From NCBI GenBank assembly GCA_028023455.1, contig JAQFVV010013362.1, positions 79,677-143,676 of the forward strand: a stretch of DNA of 64,000 bases, given 5' to 3'. The notes below the pieces were generated by a model. The model had not been told where the DNA came from. It was given only the letters and a program-made list of their open reading frames with translations, and ran no database searches. The position numbers were made by a program, and so were the translations under genes. Shown here one piece after another: positions 37,666 to 51,371 of the stretch; positions within the stretch are counted from its first letter, which is position 1, and each line of letters opens with the position of its first letter. This DNA comes from Epiperipatus broadwayi (taxonomy: Eukaryota; Onychophora; Udeonychophora; Euonychophora; Peripatidae).

Positions 37666-39425
37666 CATCAACCATTATCAATCCACTGCAGGATGAAGGT
37701 CTCTCCAAGTTTAATTCATCTTCTCCAATATTTAGCTTCTCTTCTCCACAACACCCCTGCACATTTTATTATTTCATCCATCCATCCCACATGTGGTCTC
37801 TTTCTGGGTCTTTTACAATCTCTCGGAATCCAGTTTAAAATTTCAATTGTCCATCTATTATCATCTCTTCTAGCAATATGTCCAGCCCAACTCCATTTCA
37901 ATCTTTTAATTTTTTCAATAAGGTCAGTAAGACCTGTTTGTTGTCTTACCCATACATTGCGTTTTCGATCTCTTCTTGTTACTCCCAACATACATCTCTC
38001 CATACTCTTTTGAGTGGTCTGAAGTCTCTGTATTGCTCTTCTATTAAGTGTCCAAGTCTCAGATCCATAAGTAAGAACTGGTAAAACACATTTGTTAAAA
38101 ACCATCCTTTTCAAACACATAGGCATATTTCCTTTTAGTATCAAGTTATTTCTACCAAAAGCACTCCAACCAAGTTTAATTCTATGATTAATTTCCTCCA
38201 TTATGTTTCCATCTGTATTAATAATCTGACCAAGGTATTTGTAACTATTAACTTCTTCTAATTCTTCATAATCAATCTTTATTTTCATATTTTGAGCAAA
38301 TCGATTGAACATTACTTTAGTCTTTTTAACATTTATCTTTAGTCCTACTTTTCTACTTTCATCTGCTAACTCCTGCAACATTCCCTGCAGCTCTGAAGCA
38401 TTATTTGCAAAAACAACTACATCATCTGTGAAATCTAAATGACTTAAATACTCTCCATTTACTTTCACTCCTTTAGTTTCCCATTTTAATCCACAAAATA
38501 CTTCTTGCAGCACTGCTGTAAAGAGTTTTGGAGATATGGAGTCACATTGCCTTACACCTTTCTCAATGTTGATTTTTCCAGTATCATTATGTAATCTAAT
38601 TGTTGCTGTTGCATTTTTAGAAATATTCTTTAAAATATGACAATATCCTGGATCTATACTTTGATGATCCAATGCTTTAATCACTGAAGAAATGTGTATA
38701 GAATCGAATGCCTTTTCATAATCTACAAATCCAAAACATAATGACAACTCATATTCGTTTGTCCTTTCCATGACTTCTCTCAATACCTGGATATGATCTA
38801 TTGTACTAAAACCACTTTTAAATCCAGCTTGTTCTCTTGGTTGGTGGAAATCCAAAGTTCTCTATAGACGAGTTGTAATTATCTTGGTAAAAAATTTATA
38901 TAAAACTGATAAAAGGCTGATAGGTCTGTAATTTCTAATATCTTCTTTATCACCTTTTTTAAATATTAATATTATTACTGCATTCTTCCAATCTTCCGGT
39001 ACATCTTTATCATTTAGACATTTGGTATATAACTTTACTAAAATTGTTTCTATTTCTTCACCTGCTTCTTTTAATATATCAATTATAATTCCATCATTTC
39101 CTGGAGCCTTTCCTTTCTTCATATATTTAATTGCATGTCTCACTTCTTTATTTAAAATTCTGGGCAATTCGGAATATGTAATATATATAGGAGGTACTTG
39201 TTCTTTATTACTATATAATTCTTGATAAAAATCTTCTACCAATTTCATGATGTCATCTCTCTTTTTAGTAATAATTCCATCTTTTTTTCTTATTGCAGAT
39301 ATAAATTTTCTACCAATACCAAAATGTTGTTTAACATTCTTGAGATTTTTATTTTCTTCTACGGCTTTCCTTGCTATTTCACAATTATACTTTCTTATAT
39401 CATTTTCAACTTTTTTCTGTACCAT
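37666..39425 (-). pseudogene. LINE reverse transcriptase and C-terminal domain, broken
   Basis: 38862-39425: start of the palm and fingers with GKAPGNDGI and [19 protein letters not shown]. 37716-38855: FGFVDYEKAFDSI, GVRQCDSISPKLF, the active-site block HLDFTDDVVVFA, KTKVM and YKYLGQII, then the C-terminal region. Changes against the family pattern: FTDD where FADD is usual, and RQCD where RQGD is usual. A stop interrupts after REAKYWRR; in the truncated copy at 42847-43059 the same place reads WRKWIKLGETFILQW, so the stop replaces Trp. The element cannot make the full protein. Function in an intact copy: copying its own RNA into DNA at the target nick. Confidence 0.85.
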
Positions 39426-39526
39426 TTTACAAAGTTCGAGATATTCAATTCTTTTTAATAGATCGTTTTTGTATATTCATATTCCTTCTTTTCTTCATAA
39501 ATTCTCTAGTCTCAGTAGAAATTTTA

Positions 39527-40643
39527 TTAGTCAATTGCTGCTTTTTTTCTACCAGCTATCTTTGTTGCAGTTTTTAAAAGTGTATCAGTTATTTTCATAT
39601 TAATTTCATCCAAATATGAATCATGTTCAAAATCTCCTAACACTTGAAACCTATTTGTAAGTTCTAATTTAAATCCATTAGAATGTTTCTGAAGATTAGG
39701 AATATCAACTGTAAATATTGTTTTTCTTAATAATTTTTGTCTCTCTAGTTTTCCTTTAACATGCAACTTACACCTTACTAATCGATGATCACTTCCTGTG
39801 TTAAATTTATTAAGAACATTACAATCTTGAAATATGTATTTTGTGTTAGTCAAAATATAATCCAATTCTGCTGTACCTTCATTTGGATGCTTACATGTCC
39901 ATTTCCTTTTAACATTTTTCTCAAAAAATGAATTCATAATATAAAGTTTTTCTTTTTCTGCAAACTCCACAAGTCTATGTCCTCTCATTTCTATTACCAT
40001 AACCAATATTACCTACAGCAATTTCATCTTTCATTTGTTTACCAATTCTAGCATTAAAGTCTCCCATAACAATTTTAAAATGTTGTTTACTCTGATCAAA
40101 AGCCTTTTGTACATCCATATAAAAATCTTCTACTACTTCATTACTATGAGAACTTGTTGGGGCATAAACCTGAATTATCTGCATTTGGTATCTGCTATTA
40201 AGTTGTATAACTAATCTTGCCACTCTATCCGATACACCATCAATCTCCACAATATTGTTCTTCCACTTTTTATTTATAATGAATCCTACTCCACTTGTAT
40301 TTCCAATATGTGTGCCTTTATAATATAGTATATGGCCACTTTTTAAATCAATTGTTTCTTCTCCTTTTCTTCTAACTTCACAAAGTCCAATAATGTCCCA
40401 TTTAATATAAGACAGTAATTCTTCTAATTCTTGCAATATTCCTTCACTTGAAAGTGATCTGCAGTTGTAAGTACCTAAATAAAAAGTCATCATCAAATGG
40501 CAGCCTGGGTTCGCTATCAGTGGATTCTTAGCACCCTCCGCCTTCGACCAACAACCGCTGCCTTGGTTGGTGACTTTACAGCCTCCTTGGAATAAGGGCC
40601 ATGCTTTATTTTTGTCTGTCATAATTGTATCAATGTATTGCAA
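39527..40643 (-). pseudogene. LINE apurinic-type endonuclease domain, broken
   Basis: 39975-40643: LGTYNCRSLSSEG, IIGLCEVRRKG (with the catalytic Glu), TSGVGFIINKKWKN, IQVYAPTSSHSNEV and VMGDFNARIG (with the catalytic Asp and Asn). 39527-40006: LVEFAEKEKLYIMNSFF, RKWTCKHPNEGTAELDYIL and NTGSDHRLVRCKL, whose SDH is the last catalytic motif. The two parts overlap in different frames near 39990, so one frameshift splits the domain. In intact elements it nicks the target DNA to start reverse transcription. All catalytic motifs remain readable. Confidence 0.85.
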
Positions 40644-41149
40644 AAATATTTATCATTTACACAAACATTCATTCTGCCTTATCAGGCACTGAGAAGAAAG
40701 ACCATGGTGTTTCTTGATCTTAAACTCAGAGGTAAAAACCCAATAAACTCACCACCCTGGCTAATGTGTGTTGGTGAGCAGCCCATCCAAGTTCGTATAC
40801 TATATGAATAATCACATAGTAATAATAGCTGCAACAACAAGAACGTATGGAGTGGACATTAGGAATTTGCCCTGCTCGGTTCCTTTAAGACCTCCAAAAG
40901 GAATCAAAGTGTCTCCTTTCAGTTAATAGCAAACTCCTTTCTGCAGCCTGTGTCTATATATGTAAAATACTTTTTTGAAAAAAAAAAAAACTCTATTGTT
41001 AATGAATTCATGTGGTAAGTGAATATAAAATTATTTGCAGAAAACTTGTTAATAATGAACCGTACTGCAAAAATAAGAAATTTTAAAGCAATATTGAGTG
41101 TGTCTTCTTTATTGCAAATGAAGAAATGTTTATTACTGAAGATGTATGT

Positions 41150-41195
41150 TTTAATCATAACAATCATAAGGGATCACTCCACTACACGTGCTGTA
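41150..41195. repeat. Extra partial copy of the foldback arm at 41218-41788
   Basis: tcataacaatcataagggat and cactccactacacgtgct resemble gtaacaatcattagggataa and ctccacaacacatgct at the right end of the adjacent foldback element. Confidence 0.6.
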
Positions 41196-41217
41196 AACTG
41201 AAAAAAAAAAAAACAAT

Positions 41218-41788
41218 TATAAGGAATACTCCCCTTCCCAAACACCAACATGTGTAGTGGATCGATCCCTAAAACTTGTTACAGATTAAAACATAGCACT
41301 ATATAAATAAATAACTCTATCTATAATATTACATATTATACTGATGTGTTGTAAATTGTGAATAAATTCGCAAACATCAATAATTAAAACATAACAAATG
41401 GAATTAAAAGTGACTAATTGGTATCTCCAGCTCTCATTTCCAAATGATCAAGATATACATATACGTTTAGGTTAAAAAGAGTGAGTGGATTCATTCTATC
41501 CTTCCAAAACACTTAAAATTCCTTAAAAGAGTTAATTAGTGTACAGAAAAATCTTAAGCTTTTGAAAAATGAAAGCAAGGAAATATTAATTAATCAGCTG
41601 TAATTCCAGTTGCTATGTTTTAATTATTGATGTCTGTGAATTTTTTACAATTTGTGGAGTAATAGATGTAATATTGAACACATATATAATGAGTAACTTA
41701 TTTATATAGTGCTATGTTTTAATTTGTAACAATCATTAGGGATAACTCCACAACACATGCTTGTGTTTGGAAAAGAGAATATTCCTTA
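41218..41788. repeat. Foldback element, arms of about 190 bases
   Basis: Left arm about 41218-41415 (ataaggaatactccccttcc, tgttacagattaaaacatag, cactatataaataa, caataattaaaacataacaa) is the reverse complement of about 41590-41788 (ttgctatgttttaattattg, tatttatatagtgctatgtt, ttgtgtttggaaaagagaat, attcctt). About 180 bases lie between. No ORF. Confidence 0.8.
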
Positions 41789-42009
41789 AAAGTATTTATT
41801 AGTCTACAGCGCATGTATAGTGGAATGATTCCTAATGATTATCAAATAATACGTGTAATAATGCTCAAGGCTGCATGTGTTTGTAAGTAATCATTTTAAA
41901 ATCCAGTCAACACTTAGACAATCCCAATATCAATATCAATCAACAAATTTAAACTGTGGCCAAGGCAACCTCATATATATATATATTAATTCTAATGTTT
42001 TCACGGATA

Positions 42010-42178
42010 AAATATGTCATATTATTATTACTATTTGCGGGATATTCCGTGTAGTGAAAAAAGCTAAATGCTGACGTTTCAGTACAATATCAAGTAGCTT
42101 CCTCATAGCGTCCTCTTTCTCAAATCATAAGAATGCACGGAATATCCCACAATTAGTAATAATAATATGACATATATA
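42010..42178. repeat. Inverted repeat with arms of about 40 bases
   Basis: aatatgtcatattattatta and tttgcgggatattccgtg pair with cacggaatatcccacaatta and gtaataataatatgacatat. The loop of about 80 bases has gctaaatgctgacgtttcag. Confidence 0.85.
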
Positions 42179-42837
42179 TATATGTATATGCAATTTAAAA
42201 CATTTTGCAGTATTACTATGTATTAGTTTTTTGCTTTTGCTTAAAATGCATAAAAGATTTTATTTTTACCAGTAAAAATCTTCGTTATAACATATATATA
42301 AAACTTACCATTAACTACCTGATTTCGAAAGTAATTTACAAGAACGAGTCAAAGCTTAATAAACTAATCGAATACCAATAATCTTTTGTTAAAACGATAT
42401 TAGTAGATCAAAATGAATTCCTCGTTTTACTCTGGATAAAGATCTTTAAATACACAAAAGTGATAACACACTATTGAAACAGCATTTATAAGCCTAAAAA
42501 AAATTAATATTTTAAAACTTAAAACCTCATTCTGTTTCAGTCAACTATTATAACTCATATTCTATCTACTATTTTATTATGTAATAAAAGGGAAAACATA
42601 TTTTGTTTATATATTGCCATGAAAACATTATGAATAGTCTACTGATTTTTAAACATTAGCTATTATGATGTCAATATCTAAAAGTAGTAATACAATTCCT
42701 CAAATGGTATACAAACTCTTTAACATCAAATGTTCCCAAAATTGTTAATATCAAGTTTATCATTGCTATAAGCTGTGAGGCAGCTTATGTAAACGGTCAT
42801 TTTACAAATGCACTGCACTTGTAAATAACCACACCCA

Positions 42838-43150
42838 TTATCATCATCAACCATTATCAATCCACTGCAGGATGAAGGTCTCTCCAAGTTTAATCCATTT
42901 TCTCCAATCTTTAGCTTCTCGTCTCCACATCAGCCCTGCACACTTTCTCATCTGATCAATCCATTCATCTCCCATGTGGTTACTTTCTGGAACTTTTACA
43001 ATCTCTTGGAACCCAGTGTAAGACTTCAATTGTCCTTCTATTATCATCTCTTCTAGCAATATGTTCAGCCCAACTCCACTTCAATCTTTTAATTTTTTCG
43101 ATGATGTCAGTAACACCTGTTTGTTCTCTTACCCATACATTGTGTGTTCA
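42838..43150 (-). pseudogene. RTE-like LINE, 3' end with part of the C-terminal frame
   Basis: Same end as the long LINE (catcatcaaccattatcaat, ccactgcaggatgaaggtct). The frame 42847-43059 retains the last codons (KDWRKWIKLGETFILQW) without the stop that interrupts the long copy. Truncated near 43150. Confidence 0.85.
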
Positions 43151-43261
43151 AGAGTTTACCTTGACAATAGTGGATGCCAGTTTCTAAAAATATCGGTTTA
43201 TAATAGAAAATGCATGGTTTTACCCAAAAATATTTTATCTACACCATACAACCATGAAAAC

Positions 43262-43263
<2 letters not shown>

Positions 43264-43333
<70 letters not shown>
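43264..43333. repeat. (TA)n microsatellite
   Basis: Pure TA for about 70 bases. Confidence 0.95.
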
Positions 43334-43338
<5 letters not shown>

Positions 43339-43339
43339 T

Positions 43340-43640
43340 CTAAAGAGCTTTCCAATAGCTCTTAACAAGCTTATCAGAATATCTCAGCTACAGACTGTTT
43401 TCTGCTTCTGGTTTCCTCAGTGAGGTGTTAGGATATTCAAGCATTAGATTTAAAATAACAGACCAAGCCCAGCATTTATCTAATGGTTAACTATTAAGTA
43501 GCACCTCACTGAAGCAATAGAAATAGAAAATGTTATGGGGTTAGGAATATTTTGAAAAGCTTGGTAAGAGCTATTAGGGAAGCTTGTTAAATTAGGTCAT
43601 GTGATTTATGATTTGATTTCTTTGCATATATATATATGTT
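43340..43640. mobile_element. Foldback element, family F, copy
   Basis: Contains aatagctcttaacaagctta, gactgttttctgcttctggt, tcctcagtgaggtgttagga, tattcaagcattagatttaa and, after a compact centre, cacctcactgaagcaataga and gcttggtaagagctatt, ending aaattaggtcatgtgattta. Order and motifs as in the other family F copies. Confidence 0.7.
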
Positions 43641-46600
43641 ACATTATTTTTATTAGTAAACATATAAAAAAAAAGTTCGCCAATAAATACTCTTTTTTTT
43701 TAAGAATTAAAAATAAAAAAAAATCATCTTAAACTCACATATATATAAAATCGCACAGATAAATAATTATTAAAATAAAACTTTATTAAAGAAAAAGTAT
43801 TTTAAAAACAAAAACTTAAAAAGATTTAGAGATAAAAATATATCTTTAATCTTGGAAAACACATTCAATGGAAATGATTGTTTTAATTAGTTAAATGTAA
43901 ACCAGCCTGGGGCATTTAAATGTAAAACATCGGTCAGATAGGAAAACAATAGAAACTGTTAGCAAATAAAAAGAAATCCCTATGGAATCAGACCTCAGCG
44001 AAAGGATCATCGCATCGATGATGTAATGTAAATTCAATCCTTCAAATTAATATAAAAGGACTAGTTTGAAAATTATTAAGGAGTATTACAATGTGACTAT
44101 ATGTATTAGTATGGAGTTGGAGGTGAAGGGATTGACAGACGCACTTTCAATTCCTTCAGCTGTTAAAGAAAAGGGAGTGAAACATCATTTTCTTCATTGA
44201 GGACCAGTTAAAGCAAAAACCTCCAGATGAATAAATAAAGCAATGGCTAAATGGATACCAATATCTTCAGGATGGCATGGGAATTCCCGTTCAAACTTAC
44301 AAACAACAGATAAAGATGAACTATTTAAAACCATAAGAACTTTACAATTAATGAACATTAAATTAAAAACTTTTCATATTTAAAATAATTGCATTAGTTT
44401 CCTATCTGACTAAAGTAGTTAAAATGTTATTTGATGTATTTTTTATTTATTTGTTTAAAATCATTTCCATTTATTTAATTTTGTTCTTTAAGTTTATTTA
44501 TGATTTCTGTATTCCGATAAATTAAAATATATCAATGGTAAACTTAAGTCAGGCGTGAATGGCTATATAGATTTGTAAAGTTATATTAGGGGAGGGTAAT
44601 CTTAGGTTATTTGTGTCGTTGTTAAATTGGGTCAATGGATTAGATATATTGGTGTGATTAGTAGATGTAATATCAGATTTGCTACGGGCAGAATCATTTC
44701 ATATGCCGCACTCACCCGTTTGCCTTTGGAAGGAATTATAAGACGGAGAATGCAGTTCCTTTCTATGGAGTTTTTTTATTGCTCTTCTTGTCAGATAGAT
44801 GTCATATTCTTATTTGATGAGAGCAATTTCTTCTCTTAACTTTTTGGTGCTGCCATATTTCATATTACATTAAATGCATCAATATATCAGATAAATTGAC
44901 GTCAGTTTTGGCTGTGAACCTTTAGCCTAAGGTTAAATGGGGATAGAATGTTTTATTTTCAAATGCAAATCTATGTAGTCTATTCATACTCGACACTAAA
45001 TAAAAATGCATTAAATTTAAGTTGTTTATAGACGCTTGCATGGATTGGTTATCGGTTAAGTATGTTTTGGGTTTTCATATTTGATCAAAATATATAGACA
45101 TTCGATAAATAATGATACCTTACGGTGAGTATCTAAAATGTATTTATTCGGATGTCTTTTAAGTTATTGGTGACAATGCAAGTATCTTATGGTGAATATT
45201 ATTGGGTTACTTATAAATTTCCCTCTGCAATTGTCAGTATCAATGATTTTATATTTTGATTGTTTATGTTTATTTGAAATGTTTTTAACCGTTGTAATCT
45301 ATGTAACCGATCTATACTCAACATTATTAAAACAATTTTTTATAATTCCATCTGTGCAAACTTAATTAAAATGTAAACTTATAATATAATAGAAATTAAA
45401 ATGTAAATTAAAATCTAAAGTAAAGTTAAAAAATAATGTTAAATGTTAAAATGTAAACTGATACTAAAACAATTTTCAATCTTATATATATATATATATA
45501 TATATGCATAAATAAATAAATTGTATGTTAATTACTGGCAGTGGCTTATTTTATTCTTTTTTTATATATACTCTTATATTATATTATTAAATCTCTGCTA
45601 TTCCACTTAGCTAGTGACATGGGCTAACGACCAGATGCAAAATTTAAAAAAAAAAATATTTTTTTTTACTTACGTATCTGCCTACTTTATAAATTTTTCT
45701 AGGTTCAAATACCTAGATGGCGCCCTGTAGTGCAGATTACATTAAGTGCTATTCTCCGGATCGTTACAATATATATGTGTGTGTGTGAGTGTATGTGTGT
45801 AATAAATTAAGTTTGTTATCTGTATTTTTTCAAAAATATATGTAATATTCAAATCAATATGTAATGGTCATGTATGTATATCTGCATAACAGAATCTAGA
45901 ATCCAGGCAAAGAGAGCAAAGCTGACCAGAGTGTGAGGCTCTGAATTTGACTGCACTTCAACTCATCTGCCAGAACTCTATGACTCAGGGTCCTATGAAT
46001 GACCAACTTGAAGTTACACATACCATACCATTTTATTCACGGCCAACATAGGTCAGGGAGAAATAATTAGACTCTGATAAATAAAAGAAAGGCTCTTAAT
46101 TTGACTAAATATATTATACAATTAATTGAAATATGTTCATCAATGCATAGTTTTTCACATCCATATTTTATACATAATTAAAATTTAGAATGGGACTGAA
46201 TTGACTAAGAACAAAATATACTAAATTAATTATATGTTTATTTATGAGTAAACAAAAATAAAATATAACTACGTAACTTCTGTATAGAATGCATGCAGGC
46301 AGTTGAATGAATGAAGACATAACATACTCTCTTCCTACAGGTTAATTATAAACCTATTTACATAATTATTAATGCTTTATAAAAGATTAGTTTTAACAGA
46401 TTCTCATCTTAGGAATTTAATTGCAGAGAATATATAAATAATCATTATGTATGTCTATAGAAATACATTCCAATTCTTATTTAAATCGTGGCTGTGAATT
46501 ATAAATAATTATACAGAGCTTTGATTAACACTAACAATTCATTTATTATTACACATATTTATGTTAAAAGTTGAGTGTATAAATCAGCTCAAAAACTTTA

Positions 46601-47334
46601 GATCAAATCTGGCTTTCAAGAGTGTTTTAGATCAATGCTGAATGTTATATTAAGGAGGTAGAGTTGGCTGCACTAGATTTTACCAATGTGCTATGGTACA
46701 GGTGAATAACAAGAAGTAAAGTCGCTCTGTGGATGGATGAAGAAATCAAGGGATTCTGCAACAAACAACAGTACCCTGGGACTGATTATCATGCTGCAAG
46801 AAAAGGAAAAATGGGTTCAGAAGTGGTGGGAGACTTGTTTGCAAACCCAGCCTTAAACTCAGACTTCACTACTGCACCACCCTATGAGAGGAAGATGTAA
46901 TGGCTTAACTGTGACTCCATCTTAAAGACGTAAATATACGTAGCAGCAAAACAAAGAAAATATTTAAAGAAAATCAATCACATCTGCCAAGCAAAGAGTA
47001 TTATAAATATAATATTATGAAGTATAGGGACAATAGCTTATCATCTCTATCAATAGAAGCCAACTCTTGTGTAGCTTATAAAATATGTGCTACTAGCTGG
47101 AATTATTATAATGTCTTTACTTGACCCTGTCCTATTTATTGACGCTATTCTAATATAATTAATATCTTAAGGAGGGAATCTATATTTGAAAGGTTTTAAA
47201 AAGTTAACTAGCAAATTACTTCTAAATGTTTTTCAAAGCTAGTCTAATTATTATTACAAAATAATTTTAAAATTATGAAAATTTATATCAGCACAAATCA
47301 CTTGATAAAATTAAATCATTCAATAATTAACAAC
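43641..47334. other. Intronic sequence, unassigned, with some less AT-rich patches
   Basis: Patches near 44560-44850, 45690-45770 (cctagatggcgccctgtagt), 45890-46030 and 46640-46930 are less AT-rich than their surroundings and may be old mobile elements or unrecognised exons. The 70-codon frame at 44627-44839 has no family pattern. Small microsatellites at 45482-45505 and 45771-45800. I cannot assign any of them. Confidence 0.4.
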
Positions 47335-47729
<395 letters not shown>

Positions 47730-48027
47730 GCACAGAGTGAATCATTATTTGTAAAATAGGATTTCAAAACAGTGTGCAGAGAAATAATGCTAGGAAATAA
47801 TTTAAGCGAAGATATCAAAATATTATCTTCTTTAATTAAACTGTATAAAATTAAGTGCTCTCTGTTTCGAATGTTTTGGCATATAATAAAATAAATATTT
47901 AACTTAAATACTAAAAATAGAAATATAGGCATACGGCAGTGATATAATTTAAATTAGGTTAACTATAAGAAATATTTCTTAATAGAAAAGAAATTACAAA
48001 ACGAGGAGGTAAGTTATTAGAGATTTT
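47730..48027. other. Intronic sequence, unassigned
   Basis: AT-rich sequence, nothing recognised. Confidence 0.35.
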
Positions 48028-48147
48028 AAAACATTAATTTAAGGGAAATTGAATTCATTATTATTTAACATTACAGATTTAACCTTCAAAACATTAATTT
48101 AAGGCAAATTGAATTCATTATTATTTAACATTACAGATTTAACCTTC
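48028..48147. repeat. 60-base tandem duplication
   Basis: Two copies, 48028-48087 and 48088-48147, of aaaacattaatttaaggg(c)a ... acagatttaaccttc that differ at a single visible base, so the duplication is recent. Confidence 0.95.
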
Positions 48148-50529
48148 ATTTACATATTTTAAATAGTTTAATGACTCCTGGCTAGCTAGAGTTATGATTT
48201 AAGAAATTGAAATAGGAATTACACAGCACTCTGTGGATTTTTGGATTATTTACTGGCTATTATAGCTGGAGTGTAGGTTCTTGGGCTGGCGACATGGTGA
48301 ACTTTTTTGGCTGCTATGATATCTTCTTCATTTATCTATTTAATTACGTTTTTGGCTCTTCTTAAGTAATGTCCTGGTTGTTATGGCATCAGATTGAATG
48401 AAACTCCCATTCTCCTCATGGAGAAAACAGCACTAATTGCTTTTCTAGCCTGTTATTTTCAAGTTTAAATCTGTGTAGACACTGGTGACAACAGCTATTC
48501 AAAAATGGATTATTATCTGTTTTTCGAGGCTTAAAACATGGCCTATTTATATGCTTCACCTTAACACCTTTTGGAATTTACTTTGCCTCAGGACTCATTA
48601 AAACTCTAAGATTTTTTTATATATAAAATCTCTAAGATTTAATTAAAATATTATAAAATTTATATAATTCAGATTTGAAATCTTAGATAAATTCAGGAAT
48701 GTTAGAACCCTTCCCTACACTATTACATATTAAGATTTCTCATCGCAAACAATTTCTATTTTAGATTTTAATATAACTTTTAATCTTATCTAATGCAATA
48801 TTAATTAGCAAGGTTTTAAACTAATTTTTACTTTTACCTAATGCAGTTGGGGTCATGTTTACAACCAAAAGTCTGTTTTTGAATGAGAACCAAAACTTTT
48901 TTTTTAATTATACATAAAATAATCTTTTAACATTTTGTTTTTAAAGAAAACACTTTTTCTTAAACATCCTTTTTATATATATATTTTGAAATAAAATCTT
49001 TTTTTTTTTAAACATATTTTAAGAAAACTTTACTTTGAAATATATAAAATAAGACAATCTGTTAACAGATTTTTTTAAAAAAAAACAACAACATATTTTT
49101 ATTCATGCTTCACCTATATATGTATATATTATATGAGTTACATTATCTATCCACATACAAATTTACAATATTGACAACAGAATTAATAATTTAACTTCTA
49201 ACTTTAATAATATAATAAACATTTTTATAAATATTACGTGAACTTTGTACGCTATAATTTTACTAATCCTATCTAACTATAGCGTTCGTTCATATGTAAA
49301 TAAATAATACCGTTTAGACAGCCATGACAGATTTTAAAGCTTAATTAGAGTTTTCAAATACATTAAATAGGTTCAGAACTAGCCCAGACAAGTAGACAAA
49401 TCAGATTGATGGTGAAACAGTAAGGGATTGGGAAGGTTACCGCTTCAATATCAAAATGCAGTAAAATTCACATAAATTATATTTATTTTTAATCGACAAT
49501 CATCAAATGTTAAAATAACAGAATTTTGGGAGATGTGAATTGGATTATGGGTATTGTGAAAGAATGTCTCGTTTTGATTAATCAATGTTATATAGTTGAT
49601 AAAGACTACAAGATGTATAGTCGAAAATACTGCTAAAAGTAACTATAATTTATATGAGTTTTACTGTATTTATATATATACTGATTTGAATATTGTATAT
49701 ATATTAGCTATCTTTATATCAACAAACTAAAGTCATTTTATTTAATTTACATTATTAATTACTCATTTCACATTTTTTATTCTTTGTTTGCATATGCAAA
49801 TTAAGTATAAAAATGAAATGCAATATGACTAATAAAAGAATTACCAAATTATAACAATTGGCATAAGTTAAACCATGTTATTAATCTATAAACTGTTGAT
49901 ACATTAATTTATAGCTTTTAGCAAGCCTAGTTCAAAAATAAGTCAGCACAGGGAATATAAGAATAATATATTATATTTGATAAGTTAATTATTTGCACAT
50001 TATGTCATCAAAATGATATTTCTGCCATGATGGATGAGATTTGGAAATTATCTTAGAGCCTAAGTATATGTTATTTTTATATAGAAAAAAAACAGATAAT
50101 CTATAATTATCCAAGATAACCATAATAATATTAATTAAAGGATGGTGTTTGAATATTAAAATAGATTGTAAAATAATTATTTAAATAGTAACAACAAAAC
50201 CTTCAATATTATTATTGTTGTATGATGTAAGTCATCAACATGTAGAATTTATATAAAATTTCACTGAAGTTGAAAAAAGATAAAACTAATAATAATCATA
50301 TTTCCCATCATCTCATACTAGATTAAATATGGGTCTATTAACATCATACTAAAAGTTGGGAAATATTTCACCTTAAAAGTATTAATATTTCCAAATTGAT
50401 TGAGACTGCTACAATAGTTGAAAATTAAATTAAGCTGAATATTGAGTGTTTATATAGGGCAAAAGAAAAAGACAACCCCACAACTGAAGGACAATCTGGC
50501 CATTCTGAAATACTAGAAAATTTAATATG
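48148..50529. other. Intronic sequence, unassigned
   Basis: A less AT-rich stretch at about 48170-48520 (ggctggcgacatggtgaact, cctcatggagaaaacagcac) may be an old element. The rest is AT-rich with poly-T runs. No coding frame recognised. Confidence 0.4.
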
Positions 50530-50985
50530 AAATAAATAAATTGATAAAAAATCAAGTCAGATGTCACATGACCTAATTTTATTAAAGCTCATGTTTACAA
50601 ATAACATTTGTAAACAGGAGTTTTATTAAAATTAGATCATGTGAAATCTGACTTGATTTTTTATCAATTTATTTTTTGCTACTAAGACTTTGGTGACTTT
50701 ATATTGCTAGAGCTATTAATATATGGTGTATATGAACTTAGTTCAGTTCCATATGGCTATTTGAGTTAGATAGCTGGATTTTTAGCCATATAGATGTCTG
50801 AAGGTTTCAGAATATCTTCTCAATAGTTATACATTAGACAAAGTGCTGGGCTAGTCATATTATGTTTAATCTAATGAATATCCTAACACCTCACTGATGA
50901 CACTAGATGCAGAAACTGGTCTGGGGTTGAGGGTATTCTCAAAACTTGTTAAGAGTTTGTTTTGCGACCCCTATATATGAAATAA
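50530..50985. mobile_element. Foldback element, family F, copy with an end palindrome
   Basis: 50534-50677 is a palindrome of two end blocks (aaatcaagtcagatgtcaca, ctcatgtttacaaataacat / ttgtaaacaggagttttatt, gaaatctgacttgatttttt). Then the body: ccatatggctatttgagtta, gatagctggatttttagcca, tcttctcaatagttatacat, cctcactgatgacactagat, gcagaaactggtctggggtt, gttaagagtttgttttgcga. Confidence 0.8.
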
Positions 50986-51327
50986 ATAGTACAAAATATA
51001 CTCCACCAGTAGAATATATGCAGAACAACTTAAAACCTTGTAACTTAAATCATTTATTAAAAACAACAGTTATACACAAGCATAAGAGGTAGTGGTCATG
51101 TGATGTTTATTGGCTTAAATCATTTATGATAAAGAAAATCATATGTTCTAAAAAACAATGTAAATCTTCAAAAATCAATAATTAAAAAAAAACAAAAAAA
51201 AAATAAGGTAATGATTTAACTTCAAACAATATAGATGAGATTATTGAGGACAAAGCTTTGAGTTTTCCACAATTTAGTTTTTTCCTAACTAATAAATAGT
51301 TTGATAAATTTATAAATATTAGCAAAC

Positions 51328-51334
<7 letters not shown>

Positions 51335-51362
<28 letters not shown>
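51335..51362. repeat. (TA)n microsatellite abutting a P4HA acceptor
   Basis: About 27 bases of TA ending nine bases before the exon at 51372, so it occupies the region where the branch point and most of the pyrimidine tract would be. Confidence 0.9.
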
Positions 51363-51365
<3 letters not shown>

Positions 51366-51371
51366 TTGCAG

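Larger units (their letters stand above)
37660..40920 (-). mobile_element. RTE-like LINE retrotransposon, near full length
   Basis: Minus-strand element. It has a 5' region with little coding (about 40644-40920), an apurinic endonuclease domain, a reverse transcriptase domain, a C-terminal segment (WAGHIARRDDNRWT ... RPHVGWMDEI) and a 3' end in (TGATGA)n at 37660-37675, a common ending for RTE-type elements. Three other copies of its 3' end (17757-17978, 22400-23362, 42838-43150) lie on the same strand. RTE-like is inferred from the endonuclease/reverse transcriptase organisation and tail; a related LINE clade remains possible. Confidence 0.85.

Noticed and set aside
39022-39603. Plus-strand ORFs of 67-118 codons
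   Set aside because: Shadows of the minus-strand LINE coding region.
44627-44839. 70-codon ORF in a less AT-rich region, possible exon
   Set aside because: No family motif and no matching pair of splice sites that fits the P4HA frame.
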